Assembly (NCBI GenBank): GCA_038527375.1
Contig: JBCBFU010000005.1
Span: 1 to 64,000, forward strand
DNA from: Shimia_B sp038527375
GTDB lineage: Bacteria; Pseudomonadota; Alphaproteobacteria; Rhodobacterales; Rhodobacteraceae
Length of the DNA: 64,000 nt
Reading direction: 5' to 3'
The position numbers were made by a program, and so were the translations under genes. Shown here piece by piece: positions 41,757 through 49,416 of this stretch (the stretch's first letter is position 1; each line of letters opens with the position of its first letter). Below the pieces are notes generated by a model. The model ran no database searches. It was not told the DNA's origin and saw only the letters and a program-made list of their open reading frames with translations.

Positions 41757-42704
41757 ATGAAGATCGGGTTCATCGGGTTGGGGAACGTCGGGGGAAAGCT
41801 GGCAGGCAGCTTGCTGCGCAACGGCGTGGACATCGCAGTTCATGATCTGGACAGCGAATTGGTGGGGCAATTCGTGGGGCAGGGCGCGCGGGACGGCGAA
41901 AGCCCCGCAACCCTGATGCGGAGCTGTGATGCGGTCATCACATGCCTGCCCAGTCCCGCCGCGTCCGATGCAGTGCTTCAGCAGATGCTGCCCGAGGTCG
42001 CGCCCGGCAAGATCTGGATGGAGATGTCCACAACGGATGAGGCCGAGGTCAAACGCCTCGGCGCGCAGGTGATCGCGGCAGGCGGTGCCGCGGTCGATTG
42101 CCCGGTCTCAGGCGGCTGCCACCGGGCTGCGACGGGCAATATCAGCATCTTCGCGGGCTGCGCGCGCGACACGTTCGAGCGTATTCTGCCGCTCCTGACC
42201 ACCATGGGGCGGCGCGTGCTGCATACCGGTGATCTGGGATCGGCGTCGGTTCTCAAGGTCATCACCAACTACCTCGCAACCGCAAATCTGGTCAGCTGCG
42301 TCGAGGCGCTGACCGTGGCCAAAGGGGCGGGGATGGATTTGGGCACAGCGTACGAGGCCATCGCGATGTCTTCCGGCACGTCCTTCGTGCATGAAACCGA
42401 AAGTCAGGTGATCCTGAACGGGTCGCGCGACATCTCGTTCACCATGGATCTGGTGGCCAAGGATATCGGGTTGTTCCAGGAGGTCGCGGACCGTGCCGGG
42501 GTTCCGGTGGAGTTGAACCCCGAGCTGATCCGCATCTTCAACGATGGGATTGACCGCTACGGCCCGCGGGAATTGTCGCCCAACATCATCCGGCGCTTGG
42601 AAGACGCGACCGGGCTTGATATCCGCGCTCCGGGCTTTCCGGCAGAGATGACCGATGACGAGCCCGAAGAAAGTGGGGCAGAAGTGATCGTGAAACGGGC
42701 ATGA
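41757..42704 (+). CDS. NAD-dependent beta-hydroxyacid dehydrogenase
   Basis: Protein of 315 residues in the 3-hydroxyisobutyrate dehydrogenase family. Rossmann motif IGFIGLGNVGGKLAGSLL; substrate-binding VDCPVSGGCHRAATGN (usual DAPVSGG); and the catalytic-Lys region LKVITNYLATANLVSCVEAL (the usual K-x-x-x-N). The family reduces or oxidises small beta-hydroxyacids such as tartronate semialdehyde, 3-hydroxyisobutyrate or related compounds; the exact one is unknown. The ATG follows AAGGAGA. The next gene overlaps its stop by 4 bases. Confidence 0.9.
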   Translation: MKIGFIGLGNVGGKLAGSLLRNGVDIAVHDLDSELVGQFVGQGARDGESPATLMRSCDAVITCLPSPAASDAVLQQMLPEVAPGKIWMEMSTTDEAEVKRLGAQVIAAGGAAVDCPVSGGCHRAATGNISIFAGCARDTFERILPLLTTMGRRVLHTGDLGSASVLKVITNYLATANLVSCVEALTVAKGAGMDLGTAYEAIAMSSGTSFVHETESQVILNGSRDISFTMDLVAKDIGLFQEVADRAGVPVELNPELIRIFNDGIDRYGPRELSPNIIRRLEDATGLDIRAPGFPAEMTDDEPEESGAEVIVKRA

Positions 42705-43180
42705 ATGACGCGGAACCGGAAATACTGGCGCAGATAACACCGTCACAGCCCCGTCGCATCTTTGCGACGGGCACGTTGGGGATGCTAGGGCTGTTGATGG
42801 TGTGGATGGCGGTCACGTCAGGCACCAGCGCGGGCTATCAGATCATGCTTGTTCTTCTGGGGGCGGGGGCCAGCACGCTGGCTTGGGTCCTATGGCAGGC
42901 GACCTCTGACTATCTGGTGCTGACGCCCGAGGCGCTCCAGACATCCAAGGGCGATGTCGTGGCGCGCGTTGCGAATGTCCGCAGCGTGGATCGCGGCGCC
43001 TTTGCCTTCAAACCCTCCAACGGCTTTTTGCTGACGTTGAAAACGCCCGGACGCGGGGTTTGGGCCCCGGGTCTATGGTGGCGGTTCGGGCGCCGCGTCG
43101 GTGTTGGCGGTGTGACCGCCGCGCACGAGGCCAAGGCCACCGCCGAGGCGATCATGATGCGGATCAATCCGGACGTCTGA
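42701..43180 (+). CDS. Two-helix membrane protein, hypothetical
   Basis: Protein of 159 residues with two hydrophobic segments near the N-terminus (GTLGMLGLLMVWMAVTSG; GYQIMLVLLGAGASTLAWVL) and a soluble C-terminal part (SDYLVLTPEALQTSKGDVVA, then VRSVDRGAFAFKPSNGFLLT) that looks like a PH-like membrane-associated domain. Function unknown. It starts inside the stop of the dehydrogenase gene (ATGA overlap), so they are co-translated. Confidence 0.75.
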   Translation: MNDAEPEILAQITPSQPRRIFATGTLGMLGLLMVWMAVTSGTSAGYQIMLVLLGAGASTLAWVLWQATSDYLVLTPEALQTSKGDVVARVANVRSVDRGAFAFKPSNGFLLTLKTPGRGVWAPGLWWRFGRRVGVGGVTAAHEAKATAEAIMMRINPDV

Positions 43181-43186
43181 GGGGCG

Positions 43187-43780
43187 CTAGGCCGAAGGGC
43201 AGGTCAGGCTGGTGTCCGGCGCCCAGATAACCTGGTTCACGAAACGCGGGCGCGAATAGACGAAATATTCGAACTGCTGACCCGGGATGCCCACATTGAT
43301 CGCCGGACGGTAATCCAGGAACATTTCTACGAGGATCAGCTGATCGCCAAAGGGGACCACCGGCAGCCGATCAGCCTGCGCATGGAGCGTGTGATGCGTG
43401 TGCGGCAGAATGGTTGTCTTTGCCCCGGTGACGTTTGACCACGCCACGCGATACTTGCTGTGGTTGTTGCTCCAACACACGATCGTGGTGCGCAACGTGA
43501 TCCCGTTGGGCGACTTGGTCAGGAAGTTCGTCATCCGCTCCATAGAATTCATGAAGGTCTGATTGACGCCGTTTTCCTGACGCCCGATGGAATCAGACAC
43601 CGAATAGGCCACGCGCAACCCGTCGGTCTGGACCCGGTAGGCATCGAAGAACACGAAGGTCGACACATAGGCCCACATCAGGAGCGGCAGAAGCAGGATC
43701 GTCTCGACCGATGCCACGCCTTCGCTGTCGCGGACAAAGCGCCGCAACAGGGGGCTGCGTTTGAAGAGGGCGCGCATCAT
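43187..43780 (-). CDS. TadE/TadG-like pilus assembly protein
   Basis: Protein of about 197 residues with the pseudopilin-type N-terminus: basic stretch, DSEGVASVETILLLPLLMWA (Glu five residues into the helix) and one membrane helix. The rest is extracellular or periplasmic. It is the last of three Tad-type genes in an operon. The start ATG at 43780 overlaps the stop of the preceding gene (ATGA); a longer upstream frame is not supported. No tad ATPase or secretin genes are in the window. Confidence 0.82.
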   Translation of the reverse strand: MMRALFKRSPLLRRFVRDSEGVASVETILLLPLLMWAYVSTFVFFDAYRVQTDGLRVAYSVSDSIGRQENGVNQTFMNSMERMTNFLTKSPNGITLRTTIVCWSNNHSKYRVAWSNVTGAKTTILPHTHHTLHAQADRLPVVPFGDQLILVEMFLDYRPAINVGIPGQQFEYFVYSRPRFVNQVIWAPDTSLTCPSA

Positions 43781-44310
43781 ACCGAAGGCTCCGCCACAAA
43801 GACGCCCATCGCGGTCAGCGCGTATTCCCCGTTGCCGTCCGACAAGGTCGAGCCGAATTTGAGCGAGGGGAAGAAAGAACGATACATCACGCATGCCCGT
43901 ACAAAGACCATCTGGTTGTCGGCCCCGCCTTGAAACGGCGTGGCGGGTTGGACCGCCAGCGACCGGTTCGTGCAGGACGGCGTTGTGTTCATGTTGAAGC
44001 TCGTGAACGGGTCAAAAGGAACCATCTCGATCCGCAAATCATTGAGGCAATCGCCGATCATGCCAGAGCCTTGGCAGACCATGGTGTGAAACTGATCGTA
44101 GGTCGGCGGATTGAACGTGTTCAGCCGCACGATCCTCAACGCTTGCTCCACACCGCGATCCAGCATCACCTGACGTGTCATCAACATGCCACTCTCGAAC
44201 GAGGCGAGGAACAGCATGAAAAAGACCGGGAACACGAGGACAAAGTCAAAGGCTGTCGCACCCTCTTCATCCCGCCGCAGCCGACGCAATATGTTCGTCA
44301 AACGCATCAT
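43777..44310 (-). CDS. TadE-like pseudopilin
   Basis: Protein of 177 residues. After RRLRRDEEGATAFDFVLVFP comes one hydrophobic helix (VFPVFFMLFLASFESGMLM), the TadE pattern: cleavage and assembly like a minor pilin. The C-terminal domain has four cysteines (MVCQGSG, IGDCLND, PSCTNRS, RACVMYR) that could form disulfides outside the membrane. It overlaps the TadG-like gene upstream by 4 bases and the gene downstream by 4 bases. Confidence 0.88.
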   Translation of the reverse strand: MMRLTNILRRLRRDEEGATAFDFVLVFPVFFMLFLASFESGMLMTRQVMLDRGVEQALRIVRLNTFNPPTYDQFHTMVCQGSGMIGDCLNDLRIEMVPFDPFTSFNMNTTPSCTNRSLAVQPATPFQGGADNQMVFVRACVMYRSFFPSLKFGSTLSDGNGEYALTAMGVFVAEPSV

Positions 44311-46031
44311 TGGATCAAACGCAGGTGGTTGATGTTGCTGGCGATCGACTGGAACGCATAGTTGATCCCGTTCGAATTCGACACCGTGTAGGCATGGCCC
44401 GCAGAGGTCGCGCAGTAGTTCATCACGGTCACACCGGCGGCGGGGGCCTGATAGGCGATCGTGTAGATCGTAATGTCCTTCAGCTTGGCCGCGTCACAGC
44501 TTGCCTTCAGGCGGATGTCGGCCTCGTCGTTATCAGCGTAAACCTCTTCCGCGTAGTAGGCGTCATAGTAGATCTGCGGGATATCGCCGTACCAGTAGCT
44601 GCTGCAATTGCGGCAGTTCTTGCGCCAATAGCCGTCGGGGTCCGAGTAGTAGAAGAAATACGTCGCCGCGTCGTAGACGAAGTAGTTCACCCATACGTCC
44701 TGCCAGCTCAGCTGATAGGCGTCCGACGGCAGATTGTTTTCGTGCCAGAACTGGTCGTCGCTTGTCTTCCATTCGCTGCGGGGGCGATACCACCGTTCCC
44801 AGACGTTGTTGTTGTCAAAGCGCACGAAGTAGCCGTCGCGCGCCTTGCTGGCGCCATAGGACGGGGACCACCAGACCGGCGACATGGCCGCATTCGTACC
44901 ATCGGTTGTCTTGAATTCGCTCTTGATGTCGTATTGCGAGGTATTCTCACCGTCCGTCATCAGCACGATGATTTTGGACGTGTCGTCCGTCCCGTAATCG
45001 GTCGGCCAATTCTGGACGGAGCTGTCGGTCTCGGTCGCGGTGATGCGCTGGTTCACCACGGTCCGCACTGCCGGGTCGACAAGCGCCGCACCCCATTTAA
45101 AGCCCAGATCCACCGCAGTACGCCCATCCGCGCTGAGCGCATTGATGAAATTCTTCATCGTTTGCTTGTTCGTCTCGAACGGCAGGATACGCGCCGTCGT
45201 GTCATCGTCGCATTCCGTTTGGTACAGACGAGGCCATTTGTAGTCATTGTCGTTCCAGCCGTAATGCGCGATGCGAACCAGCTTTTGCGTGGTCGTGATC
45301 GGCACAACGCTGAAATCCGCGCGCTCAAAATGGACGCAATAGCTTTGCGTGTGCCAGTTGGTGGCGTTGAAGTACTTCAGCAGGTTGGGCCCCACATTTA
45401 CCACGTGGGTATAGGGCACGATCGACACCATGGTGGTGCCGCCGCTTTGCCCGTTGGTGTTCAGGTCGTTTTTCACGACCGTATCAAAGAAGCCGTTTGC
45501 GGCAGCCTTGAGGTGGGTCAGGCGGCTGTTGTGGCCCATGGAGCCGGAGATATCGACCACCAGGGAGATTTCGAGATCCGAGATACGCTCCTCAGCGCCA
45601 CCGGCACCGGGTGCCGACAGGCTGTCCACGCCCGACATGTGCAAGAACAGCGTCGGCACGTCCGACGACGCGGTCGCCTCGACCCGTTTGTGTAGAAGGC
45701 TTTCGCTGACAGTGATGGTGTCGAGCTGCGCGCCAAGACCGGCCTTAGCCATGTAGTCGTTCACCACATCCTCAGGCTCGCGCGGCTGATCGAGATCAGC
45801 GGCGGCTAGGACGGCCGCGTCGATTGTGTTCTGAAGCTTGATCCGATGCGCCTCCATCCGGGCGACATCGACGGCGATCCCGGACACGAGGAGCATGAGC
45901 ATGAAAATGACGAAGGCAAAGATGAACATAACGCCATCTTCGTCGCGGCCGAACTGGCCAAACGTACGCGCAAAAGGCGCCTGCACACCGGCCCAAGGCC
46001 GACGCTGTGCCACGTCAGATTTTCCACTCAT
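44307..46031 (-). CDS. TadG-like protein with von Willebrand A domain
   Basis: Protein of about 574 residues. An N-terminal membrane helix (EDGVMFIFAFVIFMLMLLVS) is followed by a TadE/G-type segment (IKLQNTIDAAVLAAADLDQP) and then a vWA domain with a full metal-ion site, DISGSMG (Asp about 160) and MTDGEN. Between the MTDGEN strand and the final strands (KLKDITIYTIAYQAP) lies an insert of ~110 residues very rich in Tyr, Trp and Phe (18 aromatics within 49 residues, about 450-498). TadG-type proteins anchor or tune Tad/Flp pili and surface adhesion. Start at ATG 46031 (MSGKSDVAQ). First gene of a three-gene operon. Confidence 0.88.
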   Translation of the reverse strand: MSGKSDVAQRRPWAGVQAPFARTFGQFGRDEDGVMFIFAFVIFMLMLLVSGIAVDVARMEAHRIKLQNTIDAAVLAAADLDQPREPEDVVNDYMAKAGLGAQLDTITVSESLLHKRVEATASSDVPTLFLHMSGVDSLSAPGAGGAEERISDLEISLVVDISGSMGHNSRLTHLKAAANGFFDTVVKNDLNTNGQSGGTTMVSIVPYTHVVNVGPNLLKYFNATNWHTQSYCVHFERADFSVVPITTTQKLVRIAHYGWNDNDYKWPRLYQTECDDDTTARILPFETNKQTMKNFINALSADGRTAVDLGFKWGAALVDPAVRTVVNQRITATETDSSVQNWPTDYGTDDTSKIIVLMTDGENTSQYDIKSEFKTTDGTNAAMSPVWWSPSYGASKARDGYFVRFDNNNVWERWYRPRSEWKTSDDQFWHENNLPSDAYQLSWQDVWVNYFVYDAATYFFYYSDPDGYWRKNCRNCSSYWYGDIPQIYYDAYYAEEVYADNDEADIRLKASCDAAKLKDITIYTIAYQAPAAGVTVMNYCATSAGHAYTVSNSNGINYAFQSIASNINHLRLIQ

Positions 46032-46197
46032 CTTACACCCCTTCACGGTGCTGTTTCCCACCCGCAGGTGGTCTCCCTCGCGACCTTTGATGTCATTGCT
46101 TCGCGGCTGAAATTGGGCAAAGCCGGGGCAGACCGGGGCGAATTGGAGGCCATTCCGGAAACTCTTCGGTCGCGGATCGGAAACACTAAGGTGGGTT

Positions 46198-46218
46198 AAC
46201 GCCTAAAAAACAGGCGTT
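46198..46218. promoter_or_regulatory. Inverted repeat upstream of gdhA (site 1)
   Basis: AACGCCT and AGGCGTT flank a 7-base A-rich loop (AAAAAAC). It lies about 85 bases before the glutamate dehydrogenase start, in the 270-base gap that also holds the TadG promoter region. Confidence 0.4.
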
Positions 46219-46234
46219 CCGCAAAAAACGCGCC

Positions 46235-46250
46235 TCGCCAATTGTGGCGA
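46235..46250. promoter_or_regulatory. Inverted repeat upstream of gdhA (site 2)
   Basis: TCGCCAATTGTGGCGA: 6-base arms around ATTG, centred about 60 bases before the gdhA start. With site 1 it may form the control region of gdhA. Confidence 0.4.
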
Positions 46251-46301
46251 ATCCCGTAGGCTGACTCTAGGGCACCGCAGCCCACATCAAGGAGAAGCCA
46301 G

Positions 46302-47732
46302 ATGGCCCCCGAATCCGAGCCGAGTTTCCGCGACAGTGTCGACATCATGTTCAGCCGGGCGGTTGCCCTGATGGACCTGCCCCCGGGCATGGTGGAGAAG
46401 ATTAAGGTATGTAATGCGACGTACACCGTCCGCTTTGGTGTGCGCCTGCGGGGTGAGATCAAAACCTTCACCGGATACCGGGCCGTGCACTCGGAACATA
46501 TGGAGCCTGTGAAAGGCGGCATTCGCTATGCCACATCCGTCAATCAGGACGAGGTCGAAGCACTCGCCGCGCTCATGACTTATAAATGCGCGCTGGTCGA
46601 AGCGCCCTATGGCGGCTCCAAGGGTGGGCTGTGCGTGGACCCTCGCGAATGGGACGAACGCGAACTGGAACTGATCACCAGACGTTTCGCCTATGAGTTG
46701 ATCAAACGCGACATGATCAACCCCGCCCAGAACGTGCCTGCACCAGATATGGGCACGGGCGAGCGCGAGATGGCGTGGATCGCCGATCAGTATCAGCGCA
46801 TGAACACGACCGACATCAACGGGCGGGCCTGTGTCACCGGCAAGCCGGTTAACGCCGGCGGCATCGCGGGCCGGACCGAAGCCACGGGTCGCGGTGTGCA
46901 ATACGCGCTGCAAGAGTTCTTTCGCCATCCGGGCGACATAGCCGCCGCGGGCCTGACCGGTTCGCTGGATGGCAAGCGCGTGGTGGTCCAGGGTCTGGGG
47001 AACGTGGGGTATCACGCCGCCAAATTCCTGAGCGAGGAAGATGGCGCGCGCATCACGCACGTGATCGAACGCGATGGCGCTGTGTCACATGACGCTGGCA
47101 TCGACATCGACGCCCTGCGCGCGTGGATTGCCGAAAATGGCGGTGTGAAGGGCTATCCCGACGCGACCTATTCCCCAGACGGCGCCGCCGCGCTCGAGGC
47201 CGAGTGCGACATCCTGATCCCCGCCGCGTTGGAAGGCGTGATCCACAAAGGCAACGCCGCCGCGATCAAGGCGCCGCTGATCATCGAGGCCGCAAACGGC
47301 CCCGTCACCGCGGGCGCAGACGACATCCTGCGCGCGCGGGGCTGCGTCATCATTCCCGACATGTATGCCAACGCGGGCGGTGTGACGGTGTCCTATTTCG
47401 AATGGGTCAAGAACCTGTCGCATATCCGCTTTGGCCGCATGCAGCGCCGGGCCGAAGAAAGCCGCCACCAGTTGATCGTGAACGAGCTGGAGCGGTTGAG
47501 CGCGGATACCGGCATCGGCTGGCAGCTCTCGCCGGACTTCAAACAGAAGTACCTGCGCGGTGCGGGGGAATTGGAGCTGGTGCGCTCGGGCCTCGATGAC
47601 ACGATGCGGCAGGCCTATAACGACATGGCCGATGTTTGGCGCGAACGGGGCGATGTCACGGACCTTCGCACGGCGGCCTACCTGGTCGCCATCGGCAAAG
47701 TGGCCGCGAGCTATCAGGCCAAGGGTCTGTAA
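46302..47732 (+). CDS. gdhA: Glu/Leu/Phe/Val-type glutamate dehydrogenase
   Basis: Protein of 476 residues that interconverts glutamate and 2-oxoglutarate with ammonia. Substrate-binding KGGIRYATSVNQDEVEALAA and the catalytic-Lys segment APYGGSKGGLCVDP are intact; PAPDMGTGEREMAWI follows; the NAD-binding domain begins VVVQGLGNVGYHAAKFL. The ATG follows AAGGAGAAGCCAG. The ammonia from sarcosine or glycine breakdown could be handled here, as the sox operon follows by 136 bases, but that link is an inference. Cofactor choice (NAD or NADP) is not determinable by eye. Confidence 0.94.
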   Translation: MAPESEPSFRDSVDIMFSRAVALMDLPPGMVEKIKVCNATYTVRFGVRLRGEIKTFTGYRAVHSEHMEPVKGGIRYATSVNQDEVEALAALMTYKCALVEAPYGGSKGGLCVDPREWDERELELITRRFAYELIKRDMINPAQNVPAPDMGTGEREMAWIADQYQRMNTTDINGRACVTGKPVNAGGIAGRTEATGRGVQYALQEFFRHPGDIAAAGLTGSLDGKRVVVQGLGNVGYHAAKFLSEEDGARITHVIERDGAVSHDAGIDIDALRAWIAENGGVKGYPDATYSPDGAAALEAECDILIPAALEGVIHKGNAAAIKAPLIIEAANGPVTAGADDILRARGCVIIPDMYANAGGVTVSYFEWVKNLSHIRFGRMQRRAEESRHQLIVNELERLSADTGIGWQLSPDFKQKYLRGAGELELVRSGLDDTMRQAYNDMADVWRERGDVTDLRTAAYLVAIGKVAASYQAKGL

Positions 47733-47752
47733 GCGGCGCCAAATAGGCCAAG

Positions 47753-47795
47753 GTCGCGGGCAGACCCGAATTTGACGAAATCGGGGGCCTGCGAC
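47753..47795 (+). terminator. Two-tier stem-loop after gdhA
   Basis: Outer arms GTCGCGGGC and GCCTGCGAC enclose an inner hairpin CCCGAATTT-GACG-AAATCGGG. It begins 21 bases after the gdhA stop. No T-run follows, so it is either a factor-assisted terminator or an RNA 3' stabiliser. Confidence 0.5.
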
Positions 47796-47868
47796 GGTCA
47801 GGCCCTTGCTAGGGTGTCGGTGAATTGGTTGGGTTGCGCCAACTGACCTGCTGCACCTTGGGGGCTTC

Positions 47869-49122
47869 ATGCGATTTTCAGCGTTCCAGATCCTGAAAGA
47901 GGGATTGACGGGCAACCGTGGCTGGAAACCGCATTGGCGCAGCCCCGAACCGAAATCCGAATATGACGTCATCATCGTCGGTGGTGGCGGCCATGGACTG
48001 TCGACCGCGTTCTATCTGGCCAAGGAGCACGGGATCACGAACGTGGCGGTGCTTGAAAAGGGCTGGATCGGCGGCGGCAACGTGGGGCGCAACACGACCA
48101 TTGTGCGCGCGAACTACATGCTGCCGGGCAATTCCGAGTTCTATTCCCATTCGCTCAAGCTGTGGGAGGGGATGGAGCAGGAGCTGAACTTCAACGCGAT
48201 GATGTCCCAACGCGGCGTGATCATGCTGTCGCATTCGGACGGCCAGCGCGACCTGCACGCCCGGCGCGGCAACCAGATGATCAGCCAAGGCGACGATGCA
48301 GAGCTGTTGGATCGCGAAGGCGTGCGCAAGCTGTTGCCCTATCTCGATTTCGACCAGACCCGGTTCCCGATCTATGGCGGGCTGTTGCATCGTCGGGGTG
48401 GCTCCGCGCGGCATGACGCGGTGGCGTGGGGCTATGCCCGTGGGGCGGACCAGCGCGGCGTGGACATTATCCAGAACTGCGAAGTGCAGGGCGTGGATAT
48501 CGAGAACGGCAAGGTCGTGGGCGTCCAGACCTCGCGCGGGCCGATCCGGGCCAAGAAGGTCGCGCTGGTGACGGCGGGGCGGTCCTCGCAGACGGCCGCC
48601 ATGGCCGGGATTCGTCTGCCGATTGAAAGCCACGTGTTGCAGGCGTTCGTGTCCGAGGGGCTGAAACCCTGCATCGACCACGTGATCAGCTACGGCATGG
48701 GTCACTTCTATATCAGCCAGTCCGACAAGGGCGGCTTGGTCTTTGGCGGCGACATCGACTTCTACGCGTCCTATGCCGCGCGGGGGAACCTGCCCATGGT
48801 CGAACACGTGATGGAGGCGGGGATGACGCTCATGCCCATGATCGGCAAGGCCAAGGTTCTGCGCTCATGGGGCGGGATCATGGATATGACGCCGGACGGA
48901 TCGCCCATCATCGACAAGACGGATACCGATGGCCTCTTTCTCAATGCGGGGTGGTGCTATGGCGGGTTCAAGGCCGTGCCGGGGTCGGGCTTCTCGCTCG
49001 CACATCTGATGGCGACCGGAAACCACCATGCGCCCGCGGCCAAGTATCGGTTGTCCCGGTTCGAGACGGGCCATCACCTCATGGATGAGGAGGGGACCGG
49101 TGCCCAACACAATCTGCACTGA
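47869..49122 (+). CDS. soxB: Sarcosine oxidase beta subunit
   Basis: Flavoprotein subunit of the heterotetrameric enzyme that oxidises sarcosine to glycine and H2O2 and passes the methyl carbon to tetrahydrofolate. It has 417 residues, the usual length. FAD-binding motif VIIVGGGGHGLSTAFYLAKE is present, as is GSARHDAVAWGYARGA with the His that carries covalent FMN in characterised enzymes, and the C-terminal FLNAGWCYGGFKAVPGSG. It is the first gene of soxBDAG. Confidence 0.96.
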   Translation: MRFSAFQILKEGLTGNRGWKPHWRSPEPKSEYDVIIVGGGGHGLSTAFYLAKEHGITNVAVLEKGWIGGGNVGRNTTIVRANYMLPGNSEFYSHSLKLWEGMEQELNFNAMMSQRGVIMLSHSDGQRDLHARRGNQMISQGDDAELLDREGVRKLLPYLDFDQTRFPIYGGLLHRRGGSARHDAVAWGYARGADQRGVDIIQNCEVQGVDIENGKVVGVQTSRGPIRAKKVALVTAGRSSQTAAMAGIRLPIESHVLQAFVSEGLKPCIDHVISYGMGHFYISQSDKGGLVFGGDIDFYASYAARGNLPMVEHVMEAGMTLMPMIGKAKVLRSWGGIMDMTPDGSPIIDKTDTDGLFLNAGWCYGGFKAVPGSGFSLAHLMATGNHHAPAAKYRLSRFETGHHLMDEEGTGAQHNLH

Positions 49123-49143
49123 TTTGACGTCCGAGGTCCGGCC

Positions 49144-49416
49144 ATGATGATCCCCTGTCCCATCTGCGGCCCGCGCGACATCCGCGAATTTTCCTATGTC
49201 GGGCACGCGTCCTTGCTGGATCGGCCTGCGCCGGATGCCGGATCTGAGGCCTGGAACGATTACCTGCATACCCGCGACAACATCGCGGGGGTGCAGGAGG
49301 AGTTGTGGAGCCACGACATGGGCTGTGGCGCTTGGCTGATCGTCACCCGCAACACCGCCACGCACGAAATCCTCGGTGCGCGTCTTGCCAAAGAGGAGGC
49401 ACGCCATGCGGGTTGA
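49144..49416 (+). CDS. soxD: Sarcosine oxidase delta subunit
   Basis: Small subunit of 90 residues. The N-terminal CPICGPRDIREF with the later His and CGAWL residues forms the structural zinc site of SoxD. Starts may be ATG 49144 or 49147. Its 3' end overlaps soxA by 11 bases. Confidence 0.96.
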   Translation: MMIPCPICGPRDIREFSYVGHASLLDRPAPDAGSEAWNDYLHTRDNIAGVQEELWSHDMGCGAWLIVTRNTATHEILGARLAKEEARHAG

